From: Janthinobacterium psychrotolerans
Lineage (GTDB): Bacteria; Pseudomonadota; Gammaproteobacteria; Burkholderiales; Burkholderiaceae_D
DNA: 64,000 nucleotides
Assembly (NCBI RefSeq): GCF_001677885.1
Contig: NZ_LOCQ01000052.1
Location: 124,001-188,000 of the forward strand
Direction: 5' to 3'
This document shows positions 44,100 through 53,179 of the stretch, piece by piece (position 1 is the first letter of the stretch; each line of letters starts with the position of its first letter). The notes under the pieces were generated by a model. It saw only the letters and a list, made by a program, of their open reading frames with translations, did not search any database and was not told the DNA's origin. A program made the translations under genes and the position numbers.

Positions 44100-44262
44100 A
44101 TCAGGCCTCTATGAGGTGAGTAAAAATAATAGTCATTACGGCAAGCCAGTGTCATATCGATAAAATATAAACAACATGCTTGTGCCATATAACAGCATTT
44201 TACGCCTCAATTACAGATACGGCTGAGTCACGAAATCAAGATTCATGAACGACAATATTTTC

Positions 44263-44278
44263 CTATACGAAAGTATAG
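44263..44278. other. Small GAAA-loop hairpin between fdhA promoter region and the nitronate monooxygenase gene
   Basis: CTATAC-GAAA-GTATAG is a perfect 6-bp stem with a GNRA loop, followed on + by TTTCTTTT. It lies 7 nt beyond the stop of the minus-strand monooxygenase gene and may help stop its transcript before fdhA. The rest of the 44100-44284 gap is AT-rich and should contain the fdhA promoter, but no confident operator is seen. Confidence 0.4.
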
Positions 44279-44284
44279 TTTCTT

Positions 44285-45355
44285 TTATACAACAAACCCG
44301 GCTGCCGCCGCCAGCTGCAAGGTCAAATCGCCAGCCGGCAAGCTCGCTGCCAGGCGCGCCGCCTGGCCCGACCACAGCAGGCTGAAGTCGCCGCTGCCCT
44401 GCGCTTCGGCCTTTTGCTTGAGCAGCAGGGAGGCGCCGCCGGCCAGCGGAAAGGCCGGCGCCAGCGCCGACATCGGCCCGGCTTCGCGCACCAGCCGGTT
44501 GGCCAGGCCCCGCGCCGGCCGCCCCGTAAACACATTGGTCAGCCGCGTCTGGTCGTCGCGCGCGGTGGCCAGCGCGGCGCGGTGGATGGCCGAGGTGCGC
44601 GCTTCCGGACACAGCAGATAAGCCGTGCCCAGCTGCACCGCCGAGGCCCCCAGCGCCAGCGCCGCGCGCACGCCGCGCGCGTCGGCGATGCCGCCAGCCG
44701 CGATCACCGGCAGTGACACGGCGTCGACAATCTGCGGCACCAAAGCGAAGGTACCGACTTGCGCATCGATATCATCTGTCAGGAACATGCCCCGATGGCC
44801 GCCCGCTTCCCAGCCCTGGGCGATGATGGCGTCGCAGCCGTGTTGCTCCAGCCACAGCGCCTCGGCCACGGTGGTGGCCGACGACAGGACCACCGCACCG
44901 GTCGCCTTGACCCTGGCCAGCAGTGCCGGTGCCGGCAGGCCGAAGTGAAAGCTGACCACGCCGGGGCGCAGCTCTTCGACCAGCGCGCACATTTCCTCGC
45001 CAAACGGATGGCGCACGGAAGTGGGTATCGGCAAGGCCGGATCGACGCCCAGCTCCAAGTAGTAAGGCAGCAAGCGCGCGCGCCAGGCCGCTTCGCGCGC
45101 GGCATCGGCTTCGGGTTGCTGGTGGCAAAAGAAATTCAGGTTGACGGGTTTGTCGGTGGCGGCGCGGATCGCCTGCATTTCAGTGCGGATCTGCTGCGCA
45201 TCGAGACCGGCGCAGGCCAGCGAACCGAGGCCGCCGGCCTGCGCCACCGCAATGACGATCTCGTGCATTGCGGCGGCCACCATCGGCGCCTGGATCACGG
45301 GCAGGTCCACGCCCAGCAGGCCGGTGATGCGTGGGTCGGGAAGATGTGGCGTCAT
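44285..45355 (-). CDS. Nitronate monooxygenase family flavoprotein
   Basis: The 356-residue FMN-dependent TIM-barrel protein begins at the ATG at 45355 (AAAGGA 7 nt upstream; a start at 45373 is less well placed). Motifs: DLPVIQAPMVAAAMHEIVIAVAQAGGLGSLAC, the histidine-containing IIAQGWEAGGHRGMF (catalytic base of class I enzymes), and PVIAAGGIADARGVRAALALGASAVQLGTAYLLCPEA. Such enzymes oxidise alkyl nitronates or propionate-3-nitronate with O2. Some members are enoyl reductase-like, so the substrate is provisional. It is monocistronic and upstream of fdhA on the same strand. Confidence 0.9.
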   Translation of the reverse strand: MTPHLPDPRITGLLGVDLPVIQAPMVAAAMHEIVIAVAQAGGLGSLACAGLDAQQIRTEMQAIRAATDKPVNLNFFCHQQPEADAAREAAWRARLLPYYLELGVDPALPIPTSVRHPFGEEMCALVEELRPGVVSFHFGLPAPALLARVKATGAVVLSSATTVAEALWLEQHGCDAIIAQGWEAGGHRGMFLTDDIDAQVGTFALVPQIVDAVSLPVIAAGGIADARGVRAALALGASAVQLGTAYLLCPEARTSAIHRAALATARDDQTRLTNVFTGRPARGLANRLVREAGPMSALAPAFPLAGGASLLLKQKAEAQGSGDFSLLWSGQAARLAASLPAGDLTLQLAAAAGFVV

Positions 45356-45400
45356 GGCGGTCCTTTCGTCCAAAACGCCAGTATCCCACGAACCCCTGGC

Positions 45401-47551
45401 CTACAGGCTGTAGCGCAAGGTCAGCGCCACATTGCGCGGCGCGCCGGGCAAGCTCAGGTTCGGGCTGCTGCCGTGGCCGGAGACGATGTAGCGCGTGTCG
45501 CCCAGATTATTGACGTTCAGCTGCACCTCGTACCGGCCGCTGCGGTAGGCGGCCATGGCGTCGGCCGTCACATAGCCGGGCAGCAGCACCGTATTGCCCG
45601 GATTGGCATACCGGCTGCCGATGGCGTTGGCGCCGCCGCCGACCGTAAAGCCATGGCCCAGGTCCCTGGTCAGCCACAGATTGACGGTATTGCGCGACGT
45701 CAAGGTAGCACGCTTGCCCTTGATGGCGACCGCACTGGCGGTAGTTGAACCGGGCACATTGACACTGCGGTCGACGGCGATCGAATCGGTAATGGTGGCG
45801 TCCAGATACGCATAGCCGGCCGTCATTTTCCAGCCGCCGTGCAGGTCGGCGTTGAAGGTCAGCTCCAGGCCGTCGGTGCGCTGGGTGCCGACCGGCACGA
45901 TGCGGTTGCTAACCGGGTCGCTGGTCTTGATATTGTCGCGTTCCAGGCGGAACAGCGAGACAGTGGCGTTGGCGCGCCCGCCGAGCAGATCGTATTTGGC
46001 GCCCACTTCGGTATTGCGCGTCGACTCCGGCGCCAGGTCGGCGTTGTTGGCGGCCAGCGCGAAATTTTCACCGCTGGGCTGGAACGAGCGGCTCCACGAG
46101 GCGTAATACGACTGCGTGGCGCCCGGCTGCCAGACCAGGCCGGCGCGCGGGCTCCAGGCCGCATCCGTGCGCGACAGGTTCGCCGTGGTAGCACCGGCCG
46201 CATTGAGCAGACGCGATTGCTGCTGGTAGCGGTCGTAGCGCAGGCCGGCCAGCGCCTTCCACTGAGCGCTGAAGGTGATTGCGTCCTGTACATAGCCGGC
46301 CGCCGTGTCATAGGTGCCGAAGGTGTCGCTGCGCACGCCCAGCCTGGTGCGCTCGACTCTCGGCAGCACGGGATTGAAGATGGAAATGTTGTTCGCCACC
46401 ACGGTGGCGGCCCAGTTGCTGGCGTCCTTGCCCTGGGTACCGAATTCGGCGCCATACAGCACTTCATGGCGAACGTTGCCGGTCACCAGCTTTTGCGTCA
46501 GCTCGGTCTGGTTGAACCAGCCGTTTTCATCACGGTTCAGTTTGGCATGCCCGAGATTCATGGAGGCGCGCACTTCGTTGACATTGCCCGAGATATTCGT
46601 GTTGTTGCGGTCCAGGTGGTAGTCGTAGTAACGGAAGGCGTTGCGCAGTGACAGCGTATCGCTGAACTTGTGCGTCAGGGTGGCCGAGGTCGACACCACG
46701 CGCGACTGGGAAAAGTCCGCATCGCGCGCATTGGCCGCGCCAAAATACGTGCGCGGGTCGACGTCGACGGGACGCCCCTGGTACGACGGAATGCCAAAAT
46801 CGGTCAGGCGGCGGTCTTCCAGGTAATCGCCCTGCAGCAGCAATTGCGTGTCGCCGGACAGGCGTATCGCCACCGAGGGCGCCAGCGCCGTGCGATTGAG
46901 AAACTGCTGATCGCGGTAGCTGCCGGACAATTCGCGCGCACCCGTCACGCGCCAGGAGACATCCTCGCCCACCCGGCCGACGTCGATTTCGCCACGGCGT
47001 CCTGCCGTGTTGGTCAGGCTCAGCGCCACGTCGGTGATGTCCAGGCCAGGTTTTTTGGTGATGCGGTTGACCAGTCCGCCCGACGAGCCGCGTCCGTACA
47101 GCACGGCGGCAGGTCCCTTGATCACTTCCAGGCGCTCGACGTTCGACAGGTCGCGGAAATACAGGGCGTCGTCACGAAAACCGTCGACAAACTGGTCGCC
47201 GATGGCCGTGAAGCCGCGAATGAACACCTGGTCGCGCTGGCCGTCGCCGGTGGACAGGCCGACGCCCGGAATATTTTTCAGGACGTCCTGGATCGACAGC
47301 GCGTGCTGGTCGCGGATCACGGCGGCCGGCACCACATTGACGGTCTGCGGCACATCGCGCAAGGCCATGTCTGTTTTGGTGGCGCTGCCCGAACTGGCCG
47401 CCACATAGGCATTGCCATCCTTGGCGGCCGTGACGGTCACGGCCGGCAGGCTTTCCTGGGCAAATGCCAGTGACGGCACGACGCTGGCGGCAAAGGCGCC
47501 CAGCAGGGCGATGGTAATCGGTGTAAATACTGGCTTGTTGCGCGACTGCAT
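45401..47551 (-). CDS. TonB-dependent siderophore receptor
   Basis: The 716-residue protein from the ATG at 47551 has a signal peptide (MQSRNKPVFTPITIALLGAFAASVVPSLAFAQESLPAVTVTA). The plug domain follows (TKTDMALRDVPQTVNVVPAAVIRDQHALSIQDVLKNIPGVGLSTGDGQRDQVFIRGF) and then a 22-strand barrel ending in the aromatic strand APRNVALTLRYSL. The PQTVNVV...RDQ..LSIQDVLKNIPGV pattern is that of catecholate/hydroxamate siderophore receptors. A Fur box lies directly upstream, so it should be iron-repressed. No siderophore synthesis genes are adjacent, so the ligand may be a xenosiderophore. Confidence 0.94.
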   Translation of the reverse strand: MQSRNKPVFTPITIALLGAFAASVVPSLAFAQESLPAVTVTAAKDGNAYVAASSGSATKTDMALRDVPQTVNVVPAAVIRDQHALSIQDVLKNIPGVGLSTGDGQRDQVFIRGFTAIGDQFVDGFRDDALYFRDLSNVERLEVIKGPAAVLYGRGSSGGLVNRITKKPGLDITDVALSLTNTAGRRGEIDVGRVGEDVSWRVTGARELSGSYRDQQFLNRTALAPSVAIRLSGDTQLLLQGDYLEDRRLTDFGIPSYQGRPVDVDPRTYFGAANARDADFSQSRVVSTSATLTHKFSDTLSLRNAFRYYDYHLDRNNTNISGNVNEVRASMNLGHAKLNRDENGWFNQTELTQKLVTGNVRHEVLYGAEFGTQGKDASNWAATVVANNISIFNPVLPRVERTRLGVRSDTFGTYDTAAGYVQDAITFSAQWKALAGLRYDRYQQQSRLLNAAGATTANLSRTDAAWSPRAGLVWQPGATQSYYASWSRSFQPSGENFALAANNADLAPESTRNTEVGAKYDLLGGRANATVSLFRLERDNIKTSDPVSNRIVPVGTQRTDGLELTFNADLHGGWKMTAGYAYLDATITDSIAVDRSVNVPGSTTASAVAIKGKRATLTSRNTVNLWLTRDLGHGFTVGGGANAIGSRYANPGNTVLLPGYVTADAMAAYRSGRYEVQLNVNNLGDTRYIVSGHGSSPNLSLPGAPRNVALTLRYSL

Positions 47552-47572
47552 ATGACTCCCGTGATGTATTTG

Positions 47573-47602
47573 AATGAGAACCATTCTCATGACAATGATA
47601 AC
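47573..47602 (-). promoter_or_regulatory. Fur box upstream of the TonB receptor gene
   Basis: ATGAGAA-CCA-TTCTCAT (47574-47590) is a perfect 7-bp palindrome continuing into GACAATGATAAC, together matching overlapping 7-1-7 Fur motifs (TGATAATxATTATCA type). It ends about 22 nt before the receptor start codon. Confidence 0.8.
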
Positions 47603-47932
47603 AGCGCCGGCCCGGTAAAGTAAGTGGCATGTAAGTAACAGTACTTATAGACAGGCCACTTGAGGTAAATAAACCACATAATAAAATTGCAAAAATAATA
47701 TTTAAATTGCTTTGAAAAACTATTTCTTTGCATCAATGCTATACTTGACGCTTGTTGGAAGACGACCCACCAAGTCGCCGCTTCCTGAGCATTATCTCCA
47801 TCGCCACGCTTGATGTGGCTTGCCGCAACGAATCACGCGGCACCCGTAGACCCCGATCCCCTGCGCCTTGCGGCGCCTGTCCGCCCTTTGCTGGCGGCGG
47901 CGATCATGATTACTCAACTTGCTAGGACCACC
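47603..47932. other. AT-rich divergent intergenic region between TonB receptor and chemoreceptor
   Basis: About 330 nt without a gene. The part from 47640 to 47750 is strikingly AT-rich for this chromosome. An extended -10 (TGC-TATACT, 47737-47745) pointing towards the chemoreceptor gene is the best promoter candidate; no good -35 is seen. The 3' part is GC-rich leader with small inverted repeats (CTGCGCCTTGCGGCGCC). No riboswitch consensus was recognised. Confidence 0.35.
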
Positions 47933-49615
47933 ATGAAAAACCTGAATATCGGCGGGCGCTTGGGCGTCGGCTTTGCCGTCGTATTGCTGTTGCTCACCGC
48001 CCTGACCGTGACCGCCATCGTGCGCATGCAAACCGCCAGCGACCTTACCTATCGTTTGATCCACACCAGCATCAAGAACCAGCGCATGGTGGCCGAGTGG
48101 GCCAAGATCATCGAGATCAACAGCGTGCGTGGCGTGGCCACCTTCGAGATGAACGATCCGGCTGCGCGCGCCAGGATGGAACAGGACCTGAAGGTACAAG
48201 CCGAGCGCTCGATCCAGCTGCAGGACCAGATCGCCGCCTCGCTGCGCAATCCGGCCGTCAAGGAACAGTTCCAGGTCGTGCGCAAGGTCCGCACCGACTA
48301 CGTCACGGTGCGCGGCCGCGCTTTCCAGCTCAAGGCCGATGGCGACTTCGACGCCGCCAAGCAGATGTTCTACAAGGACCTGACGCCGATCACCAACGCC
48401 TACCTGGCGGAAGTCAAACGCTTTGCCGAGATGCAGATCAACGCCGCCGACGGCGTCGCCAACAGCATCATGGACAGCTACACCAGCACCCGCACCTTGC
48501 TGATCGAACTGGGCCTGCTGGCCATCGTGGTCGGCATCGTGTTTGCCTGGCGCATCTCGCGCTCGATCACGCAGCCGATCCAGGCCGCCGTCAAGGTGGC
48601 CGAAACCGTGGCCGCCGGCGACCTGACCAGCACCATCGTGGTGGCCAGCCGCGATGAAACAGGCCAGCTGATGCAGGCCCTGAAAACCATGAACGACAGC
48701 CTGGTGGCCATCGTCGGCCAGGTGCGCAGCGGCACCGACACCATCGCCACGGCCTCGTCCGAAATTGCGGCTGGCAATATGGATCTGTCGTCGCGCACGG
48801 AACAGCAAGCGAGCTCGCTGGAAGAGACCGCCTCGTCGATGGAAGAGCTGACCTCGACCGTCAAGCAAAATACCGACAATGCACGCCAGGCCAACAAGCT
48901 GGCCGGCGACGCGGCCGATATCGCCAGCCGCGGCGGCGCCGTGGTGGCCGCAGTGGTGTCGACCATGGGCGACATCAACAGTTCGTCGAAGAAAATCGTC
49001 GACATTATTTCCGTCATCGACGGCATCGCTTTCCAGACCAATATCCTGGCCCTGAACGCGGCCGTGGAAGCGGCCCGTGCCGGCGAGCAGGGCCGCGGCT
49101 TTGCCGTGGTGGCCTCCGAAGTGCGCAACCTGGCGCAACGATCAAGCGCCGCCGCCAAGGAAATCAAGGGCCTGATCGACGACTCGGTGCAAAAGGTCGA
49201 TACCGGCACGCAACTGGTCGACAAGGCTGGCAGCACGATGGAAGAAATCGTGCAGAGCATCGGTTTTGTCACCTCGATCATGAGCGAGATCAGCAACGCC
49301 AGCGAAGAGCAAAGCGCGGGCATCGAACAGGTCAACCAGGCCATTTCCGAAATGGACCAGGTGACCCAGCAAAATGCCGCGCTGGTGGAAGAAGCCTCGG
49401 CTGCCGCCGAAGCGATGCAGGACCAGGCCAGCGAGCTGGCAAAGGTGGTCAGCGTGTTTCGGCTCGACACCATCGCAGCGGCACCCGTGCGTACCAGCCG
49501 GCCGGCAGCGCCAGCGGCGCCAGCACGGAAAGCTGCTGCTCCTGCCCTGAGCCTGCCGGCACAGCGCAGCAAGCCGAAGACCGGCGGCAGCGAAGGCGAA
49601 TGGGAAGAGTTCTGA
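47933..49615 (+). CDS. Methyl-accepting chemotaxis protein (4HB type) with C-terminal CheR-tethering pentapeptide
   Basis: From the ATG at 47933 the receptor has 560 residues (TAGGACC site). Order: TM1 ([23 protein letters not shown]), a four-helix-bundle periplasmic sensor, TM2 ([26 protein letters not shown]), HAMP, then a methylation/signalling coiled coil with the hairpin tip [46 protein letters not shown]. The tail is a 50-residue flexible Ala/Pro linker ending in EWEEF, similar to the NWETF pentapeptide that binds CheR and CheB in Tar/Tsr. The ligand is unknown. The frame extending upstream to 47810 is leader. Confidence 0.94.
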   Translation: MKNLNIGGRLGVGFAVVLLLLTALTVTAIVRMQTASDLTYRLIHTSIKNQRMVAEWAKIIEINSVRGVATFEMNDPAARARMEQDLKVQAERSIQLQDQIAASLRNPAVKEQFQVVRKVRTDYVTVRGRAFQLKADGDFDAAKQMFYKDLTPITNAYLAEVKRFAEMQINAADGVANSIMDSYTSTRTLLIELGLLAIVVGIVFAWRISRSITQPIQAAVKVAETVAAGDLTSTIVVASRDETGQLMQALKTMNDSLVAIVGQVRSGTDTIATASSEIAAGNMDLSSRTEQQASSLEETASSMEELTSTVKQNTDNARQANKLAGDAADIASRGGAVVAAVVSTMGDINSSSKKIVDIISVIDGIAFQTNILALNAAVEAARAGEQGRGFAVVASEVRNLAQRSSAAAKEIKGLIDDSVQKVDTGTQLVDKAGSTMEEIVQSIGFVTSIMSEISNASEEQSAGIEQVNQAISEMDQVTQQNAALVEEASAAAEAMQDQASELAKVVSVFRLDTIAAAPVRTSRPAAPAAPARKAAAPALSLPAQRSKPKTGGSEGEWEEF

Positions 49616-49689
49616 CCAGGGTCTAAGTAACGGCGGACAAGGCACGCCCGCAGCTACAATCGCGCTTCGATCTTTTTGAAGGAAGCACC

Positions 49690-50910
49690 GTGCATCTGTC
49701 CGTCAACCGCCTGGTCCTGCTGCTGCTGCTGGTATTGCTGGCCGCCGTCATTTTGCAAGGTTGCAGCAACGCCCCACGCCAGCAAACCAGCGCGCCGGCC
49801 AGCGCCGGCTACTGCATCGGCCGCGTGGCCGTCACGCCACAAGTGCCCTTGCAGTTCCTGGGCGGCGCCTACCAGTTCTACTGGGGCGATATCGACACCT
49901 GGCGCGAAGACGAAGCCAGCTATCGCCGGCGCGTGCAGGCTGCGCAAGCGCCGGTCGACGGCGCGCGCGTGCGTCAACTGTTGAAACCGGTGGCTACCCT
50001 GCCGGACAATCACGGGCTATTGATCGTCGCGCGAGAAGAAGACAGGCAACCCTTCGATCCGAACGTGGTGCAGGTCACCGGCTTTATCCATCGCGACGGC
50101 ACCACCCTGCGTTTCCAGAAACGCGCCGTCAGCCGTCTTCAGGACGTGACGGAACAGCGCGCCAGGGAAATCCTGGCGGCCAGCGAGGTGTCCGCCACGC
50201 CGTTCCCGCCGGCAACGCAAGCACAGGAAGGCCTGTGCATCATGCACGGCATGGTCAAGCTCGCTCCCCTGCCCGGCTGGCACGAGGCCACGCGCACGGA
50301 AGGCAAGTTCATGCTGGAGGGAGTTCCCTACCGCTTCAGCTTGCGCACGCGCTACCTGCGCTCCTTGTCGCTGAACGCGCTGGAAAAAGATAACCAGCGC
50401 CTGGTGCTGGCCGAACTGGCCGGTGGCACGAAAGATAGCACCGTGTCGGAGCAGGCACTGAGCAACACGTCCAGCCTGCTGACCATCAACACGCCATCGG
50501 GCGGCAAGCGCATCGCGGAATGGCGCTTGCCGGCCAGCGGCACATCACACGCCACGCCCGTCACCTTCCTGTATGTCTGGCCCGAGTCCGGCAACTTGAG
50601 CGCGAAGCAGGACGCGGCATTCATGCAATGGCTGGTATCACATCCCCAGCAGAGTACGCCGCTGCTGCAACTGCGGTCGGTACAAGCGGCCGCCACGCAA
50701 ACGCAGCCGGCGCCGGTACGCGAAGAAAGCAAAGTGGTCTACCGCATGCAGCTGGCCTACCCGGGCGACCAGGACGCGGGCAATCGCCGCTATATCATTT
50801 TGCGCGACAATCAACAGGTCGACGAAGGCCGCAGCGATGCCCAGGGTTTTACCCGTGCGCACAACGCCGATTATGACGAGACCTGGGGCACCACGGTCAT
50901 GAACAAATAG
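49690..50910 (+). CDS. Lipoprotein resembling T6SS immunity protein Tli4
   Basis: A GTG start (GAAGG upstream) gives 406 residues with a lipoprotein signal (LVLLLLLVLLAAVILQGCSN; lipobox L-Q-G-C). The mature N-terminus YCIGRVAVTPQVPLQF...YWGDI and the later block GLCIMHGMVKLAPLPGWHEATRTEGKFML..VPYRFSLRT resemble the two-domain Tli4 family, periplasmic immunity proteins against the phospholipase effector Tle4. The match is by recollection, not a search. The last 50 residues (RRYIILRDNQQVDEGRSDAQGF) look like a transthyretin-like add-on. No phospholipase, VgrG or PAAR gene is nearby, so if correct it is an orphan immunity gene. Confidence 0.55.
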   Translation: MHLSVNRLVLLLLLVLLAAVILQGCSNAPRQQTSAPASAGYCIGRVAVTPQVPLQFLGGAYQFYWGDIDTWREDEASYRRRVQAAQAPVDGARVRQLLKPVATLPDNHGLLIVAREEDRQPFDPNVVQVTGFIHRDGTTLRFQKRAVSRLQDVTEQRAREILAASEVSATPFPPATQAQEGLCIMHGMVKLAPLPGWHEATRTEGKFMLEGVPYRFSLRTRYLRSLSLNALEKDNQRLVLAELAGGTKDSTVSEQALSNTSSLLTINTPSGGKRIAEWRLPASGTSHATPVTFLYVWPESGNLSAKQDAAFMQWLVSHPQQSTPLLQLRSVQAAATQTQPAPVREESKVVYRMQLAYPGDQDAGNRRYIILRDNQQVDEGRSDAQGFTRAHNADYDETWGTTVMNK

Positions 50911-51372
50911 TCAATGCTGTGCAGCCAGACCCGCTTCCGTCGCGGCAACCAGGCTGACCAGTTCGCGCGGCAGGGCCTGCGCCAGGAAGGCCAGCGCCAG
51001 CGCCTCGGGCTCGATGGCCGCGTCCAGCGGCAGCCCCGTTTCAAAGCCGCCCACCATGGTGCGGCAGAAATGCGGCGACTGGGGCCGCGTTTCCACGTAC
51101 CAGCAACCGGCGCAGGTCTGCACGAAATATTCGCCCAGAAAGTAACCGAGCATGGTTTTCACCCATTGCCAGCTTTCATCGCGGATGGCGATGGTGCGCA
51201 TGGCCGCATCGATATACGGCAGGTATTCGGCCGCATTGCCCAGCACTTCATGCGCCGGCTGCATGCCCAGGCGCTCGACAAAGCCGACCAGCGCACCGCC
51301 CAGCTCGTCGTAATAGATATCAAACGCCGCCAGGCTGCGCTGCAATTGTTGTTCCTGTTCACTCGTCAGCAT
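50911..51372 (-). CDS. Hypothetical cytoplasmic protein
   Basis: The protein has 153 residues from the ATG at 51372 (GAGGTGG site upstream; the frame continues to 51408 without a better start). It reads MLTSEQEQQLQRSLAAFDIYYDELGGALVGFVERLGMQPAHEVLGNAAEYLPYIDAAMRTIAIRDE...CAGCWYVETRPQSPHFCRTMV. It is acidic, largely helical and has no membrane segment. A CAGCWYV...HFC cluster could bind a metal. I do not recognise the family. It lies 35 nt after the SulP gene on the same strand, so co-transcription is likely; it is convergent with the lipoprotein gene, with stop codons adjacent. Confidence 0.7.
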   Translation of the reverse strand: MLTSEQEQQLQRSLAAFDIYYDELGGALVGFVERLGMQPAHEVLGNAAEYLPYIDAAMRTIAIRDESWQWVKTMLGYFLGEYFVQTCAGCWYVETRPQSPHFCRTMVGGFETGLPLDAAIEPEALALAFLAQALPRELVSLVAATEAGLAAQH

Positions 51373-51407
51373 TGCCACCTCTTTATTCCCTAAATTGTTG
51401 ATCAACA

Positions 51408-52895
51408 TCAGGCCATGCCCACGTCGACACCGGCGCGCGCCAGCAGCGCTTCATTGCGCTTCGATAAATGCCGCACCTGCAGATGCTTGCCGGCCCGCGC
51501 ATAGCGTTCGTACAGACTTTCCAGCGCGGCGATCGCCGAATGGTCGGCCATGTGCAGATGCTTGCAATCGAGCACCACGCGCGCCGGGTCGGCAGCGGGC
51601 TGGAACAGTTCCTGGAAATGCGCGGTCGAGGCAAAGAACAAAGTGCCGTGCGGCAGGTAGACGCGCTCGCCGGCCGTGCTGTCATCGATCTCGGCGCGCA
51701 TTTCGCGCGCATGTTGCCAGGCAAAATTGAGCGCCGCGATAATAATGCCGCACACCACCGCCATCGCCAGGTCGGTCAACACCGTGATGATGGTGACGGC
51801 GACGATCACCAGCGCATCCTGTTTCGGCACCTTGCCCAGCACGCGCAGCGAACCCCAGGCAAATGTTTCCTGCGCCACCACGAACATCACGCCCACCAGC
51901 GCCGCCAGCGGAATGCGCTCGATCAGCGGCGACAGGAACAGGATGAACAACAAGATCATCACGCCGCTGGTCATGCCCGACAGGCGCGAACGGCCGCCAG
52001 AGCTCAGATTGATCATGGTCTGGCCGATCATGGCGCAGCCGCCCATGCCGCCGAACAGGCCCGACACCACGTTCGACGCACCGAGGGCCACGCATTCGCG
52101 GTTGGGCTGGCCGCGCGTCTCCGTCATTTCATCGGTCAGGTTAAACGTCAATAACGTTTCCAGCAGGCCCACCATGGCCATCAGCGCCGCATACGGAAAA
52201 ATGATGCGCAAGGTCTCGCCATCGAACGGCACGGTGGGGAAATGCAGCGACGGCAAGCCGCCGGCGATATGCGCCAGGTCGCCGAGGGTGCGCGTCGGCA
52301 GCTGCAGCGTATAGCTGAGCACGCCCACGCCCAGGATGGCCACCAGCGCCGGCGGCACGGCTTTGGTCAGCCGCGGCAGCAGGTAGACGATGGCCATGGT
52401 CAGCGCCACCAGCGCGCACATCACGGCCAGCGGCGTGCCTTGCAGCCAGCCATGGCCTTGCGGCGTATGCTGGCGAAAATGTTCAAGCTGCGCCATGGCA
52501 ATCACGATGGCCAGGCCGTTCACAAAGCCCAGCATCACCGGATGCGGCACCATGCGGATCAATTTACCGAGGCGCAAGATGCCGAACAGCGCCATGATAA
52601 TTCCACTGAGCACCACCGTTGCCAGCAGGTATTGCACGCCATGCTGGGCCACCAGCGCCACGATCACCACCGCCATCGAGCCGGCAGCGCCCGAAATCAT
52701 GCCGGGGCGTCCACCAAACACGGCCGTCATGGCGCAGATGATAAAGGCGCCATACAGGCCCATGAGCGGATTGAGCTGGGCCACCAGGGCAAAGGCGATG
52801 CACTCGGGCACCAGGGCAAACGAGGTAGTGAGGCCGGCCAGAAAATTCTTTTGTATATTCGGGAACCATTCGGCCCGAAACGCTGCGTTGATCAT
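51408..52895 (-). CDS. SulP family inorganic anion transporter (SLC26-like) with STAS domain
   Basis: From the ATG at 52895 (MINAAFRAEWFPNIQKNFLAGLTTSFALVPECIAFALVAQLNPLMGLYGAFI) the protein has 495 residues. The SulP permease core has 10-14 transmembrane segments, with GGRPGMISGAAGSMAVVIVALV, GMGGCAMIGQTMINLSSGGRSRLSGM and LVGVMFVVAQETF. A C-terminal cytoplasmic STAS domain follows (HFQELFQPAADPARVVLDCKHLHMADHSAIAALESLYERY). It may carry sulfate, bicarbonate or organic acids; the VPECIAFALVAQ opening is shared by the bicarbonate/dicarboxylate-like branch, but no clear assignment is possible. The frame upstream to 52967 lacks a supported start. Confidence 0.92.
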   Translation of the reverse strand: MINAAFRAEWFPNIQKNFLAGLTTSFALVPECIAFALVAQLNPLMGLYGAFIICAMTAVFGGRPGMISGAAGSMAVVIVALVAQHGVQYLLATVVLSGIIMALFGILRLGKLIRMVPHPVMLGFVNGLAIVIAMAQLEHFRQHTPQGHGWLQGTPLAVMCALVALTMAIVYLLPRLTKAVPPALVAILGVGVLSYTLQLPTRTLGDLAHIAGGLPSLHFPTVPFDGETLRIIFPYAALMAMVGLLETLLTFNLTDEMTETRGQPNRECVALGASNVVSGLFGGMGGCAMIGQTMINLSSGGRSRLSGMTSGVMILLFILFLSPLIERIPLAALVGVMFVVAQETFAWGSLRVLGKVPKQDALVIVAVTIITVLTDLAMAVVCGIIIAALNFAWQHAREMRAEIDDSTAGERVYLPHGTLFFASTAHFQELFQPAADPARVVLDCKHLHMADHSAIAALESLYERYARAGKHLQVRHLSKRNEALLARAGVDVGMA

Positions 52896-53179
52896 TGAAC
52901 TATCCAGGGTTGTAACAGTGAGGGCGCCGGTGCGGTGCGTCGAGGCGCAGGCAGGCGTCAGTTTCACAGGGGAAACCGGCGTGTGGCGTTGACGGCTGGA
53001 AGATCAATGACTACATCGGTATGGCGGAGTGGGACGATAAACCGCGCGCCGGGCGGCGCTGCTGGGCCAGCCGGCATTATACAAGATGCGCCATGCCATC
53101 ATCATCGCCTGCGCCGGCGGCGCAGATCGGCGAAAATACCGGCATATCACCCGATTCCACTCTTGCGGAGCTTACCACC

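Noticed and set aside
40824-44114. A 1096-codon open frame on the + strand opposite fdhA and fdhB
   Set aside because: It is antisense to well supported genes, has Arg/His/Ala-rich composition without domains, and is typical of GC-rich third-position bias.
44172-44189. Sigma-54-like TGGCAC...TTG element upstream of fdhA
   Set aside because: Spacing between TGGCAC and TTG is 7 nt instead of 5 and the -12 GC is missing.
47603-47932. c-di-GMP riboswitch upstream of the chemoreceptor
   Set aside because: The leader lacks the conserved GEMM core (GGxCACGCAxAGxGxxAAxCC type) and its tetraloop receptor.
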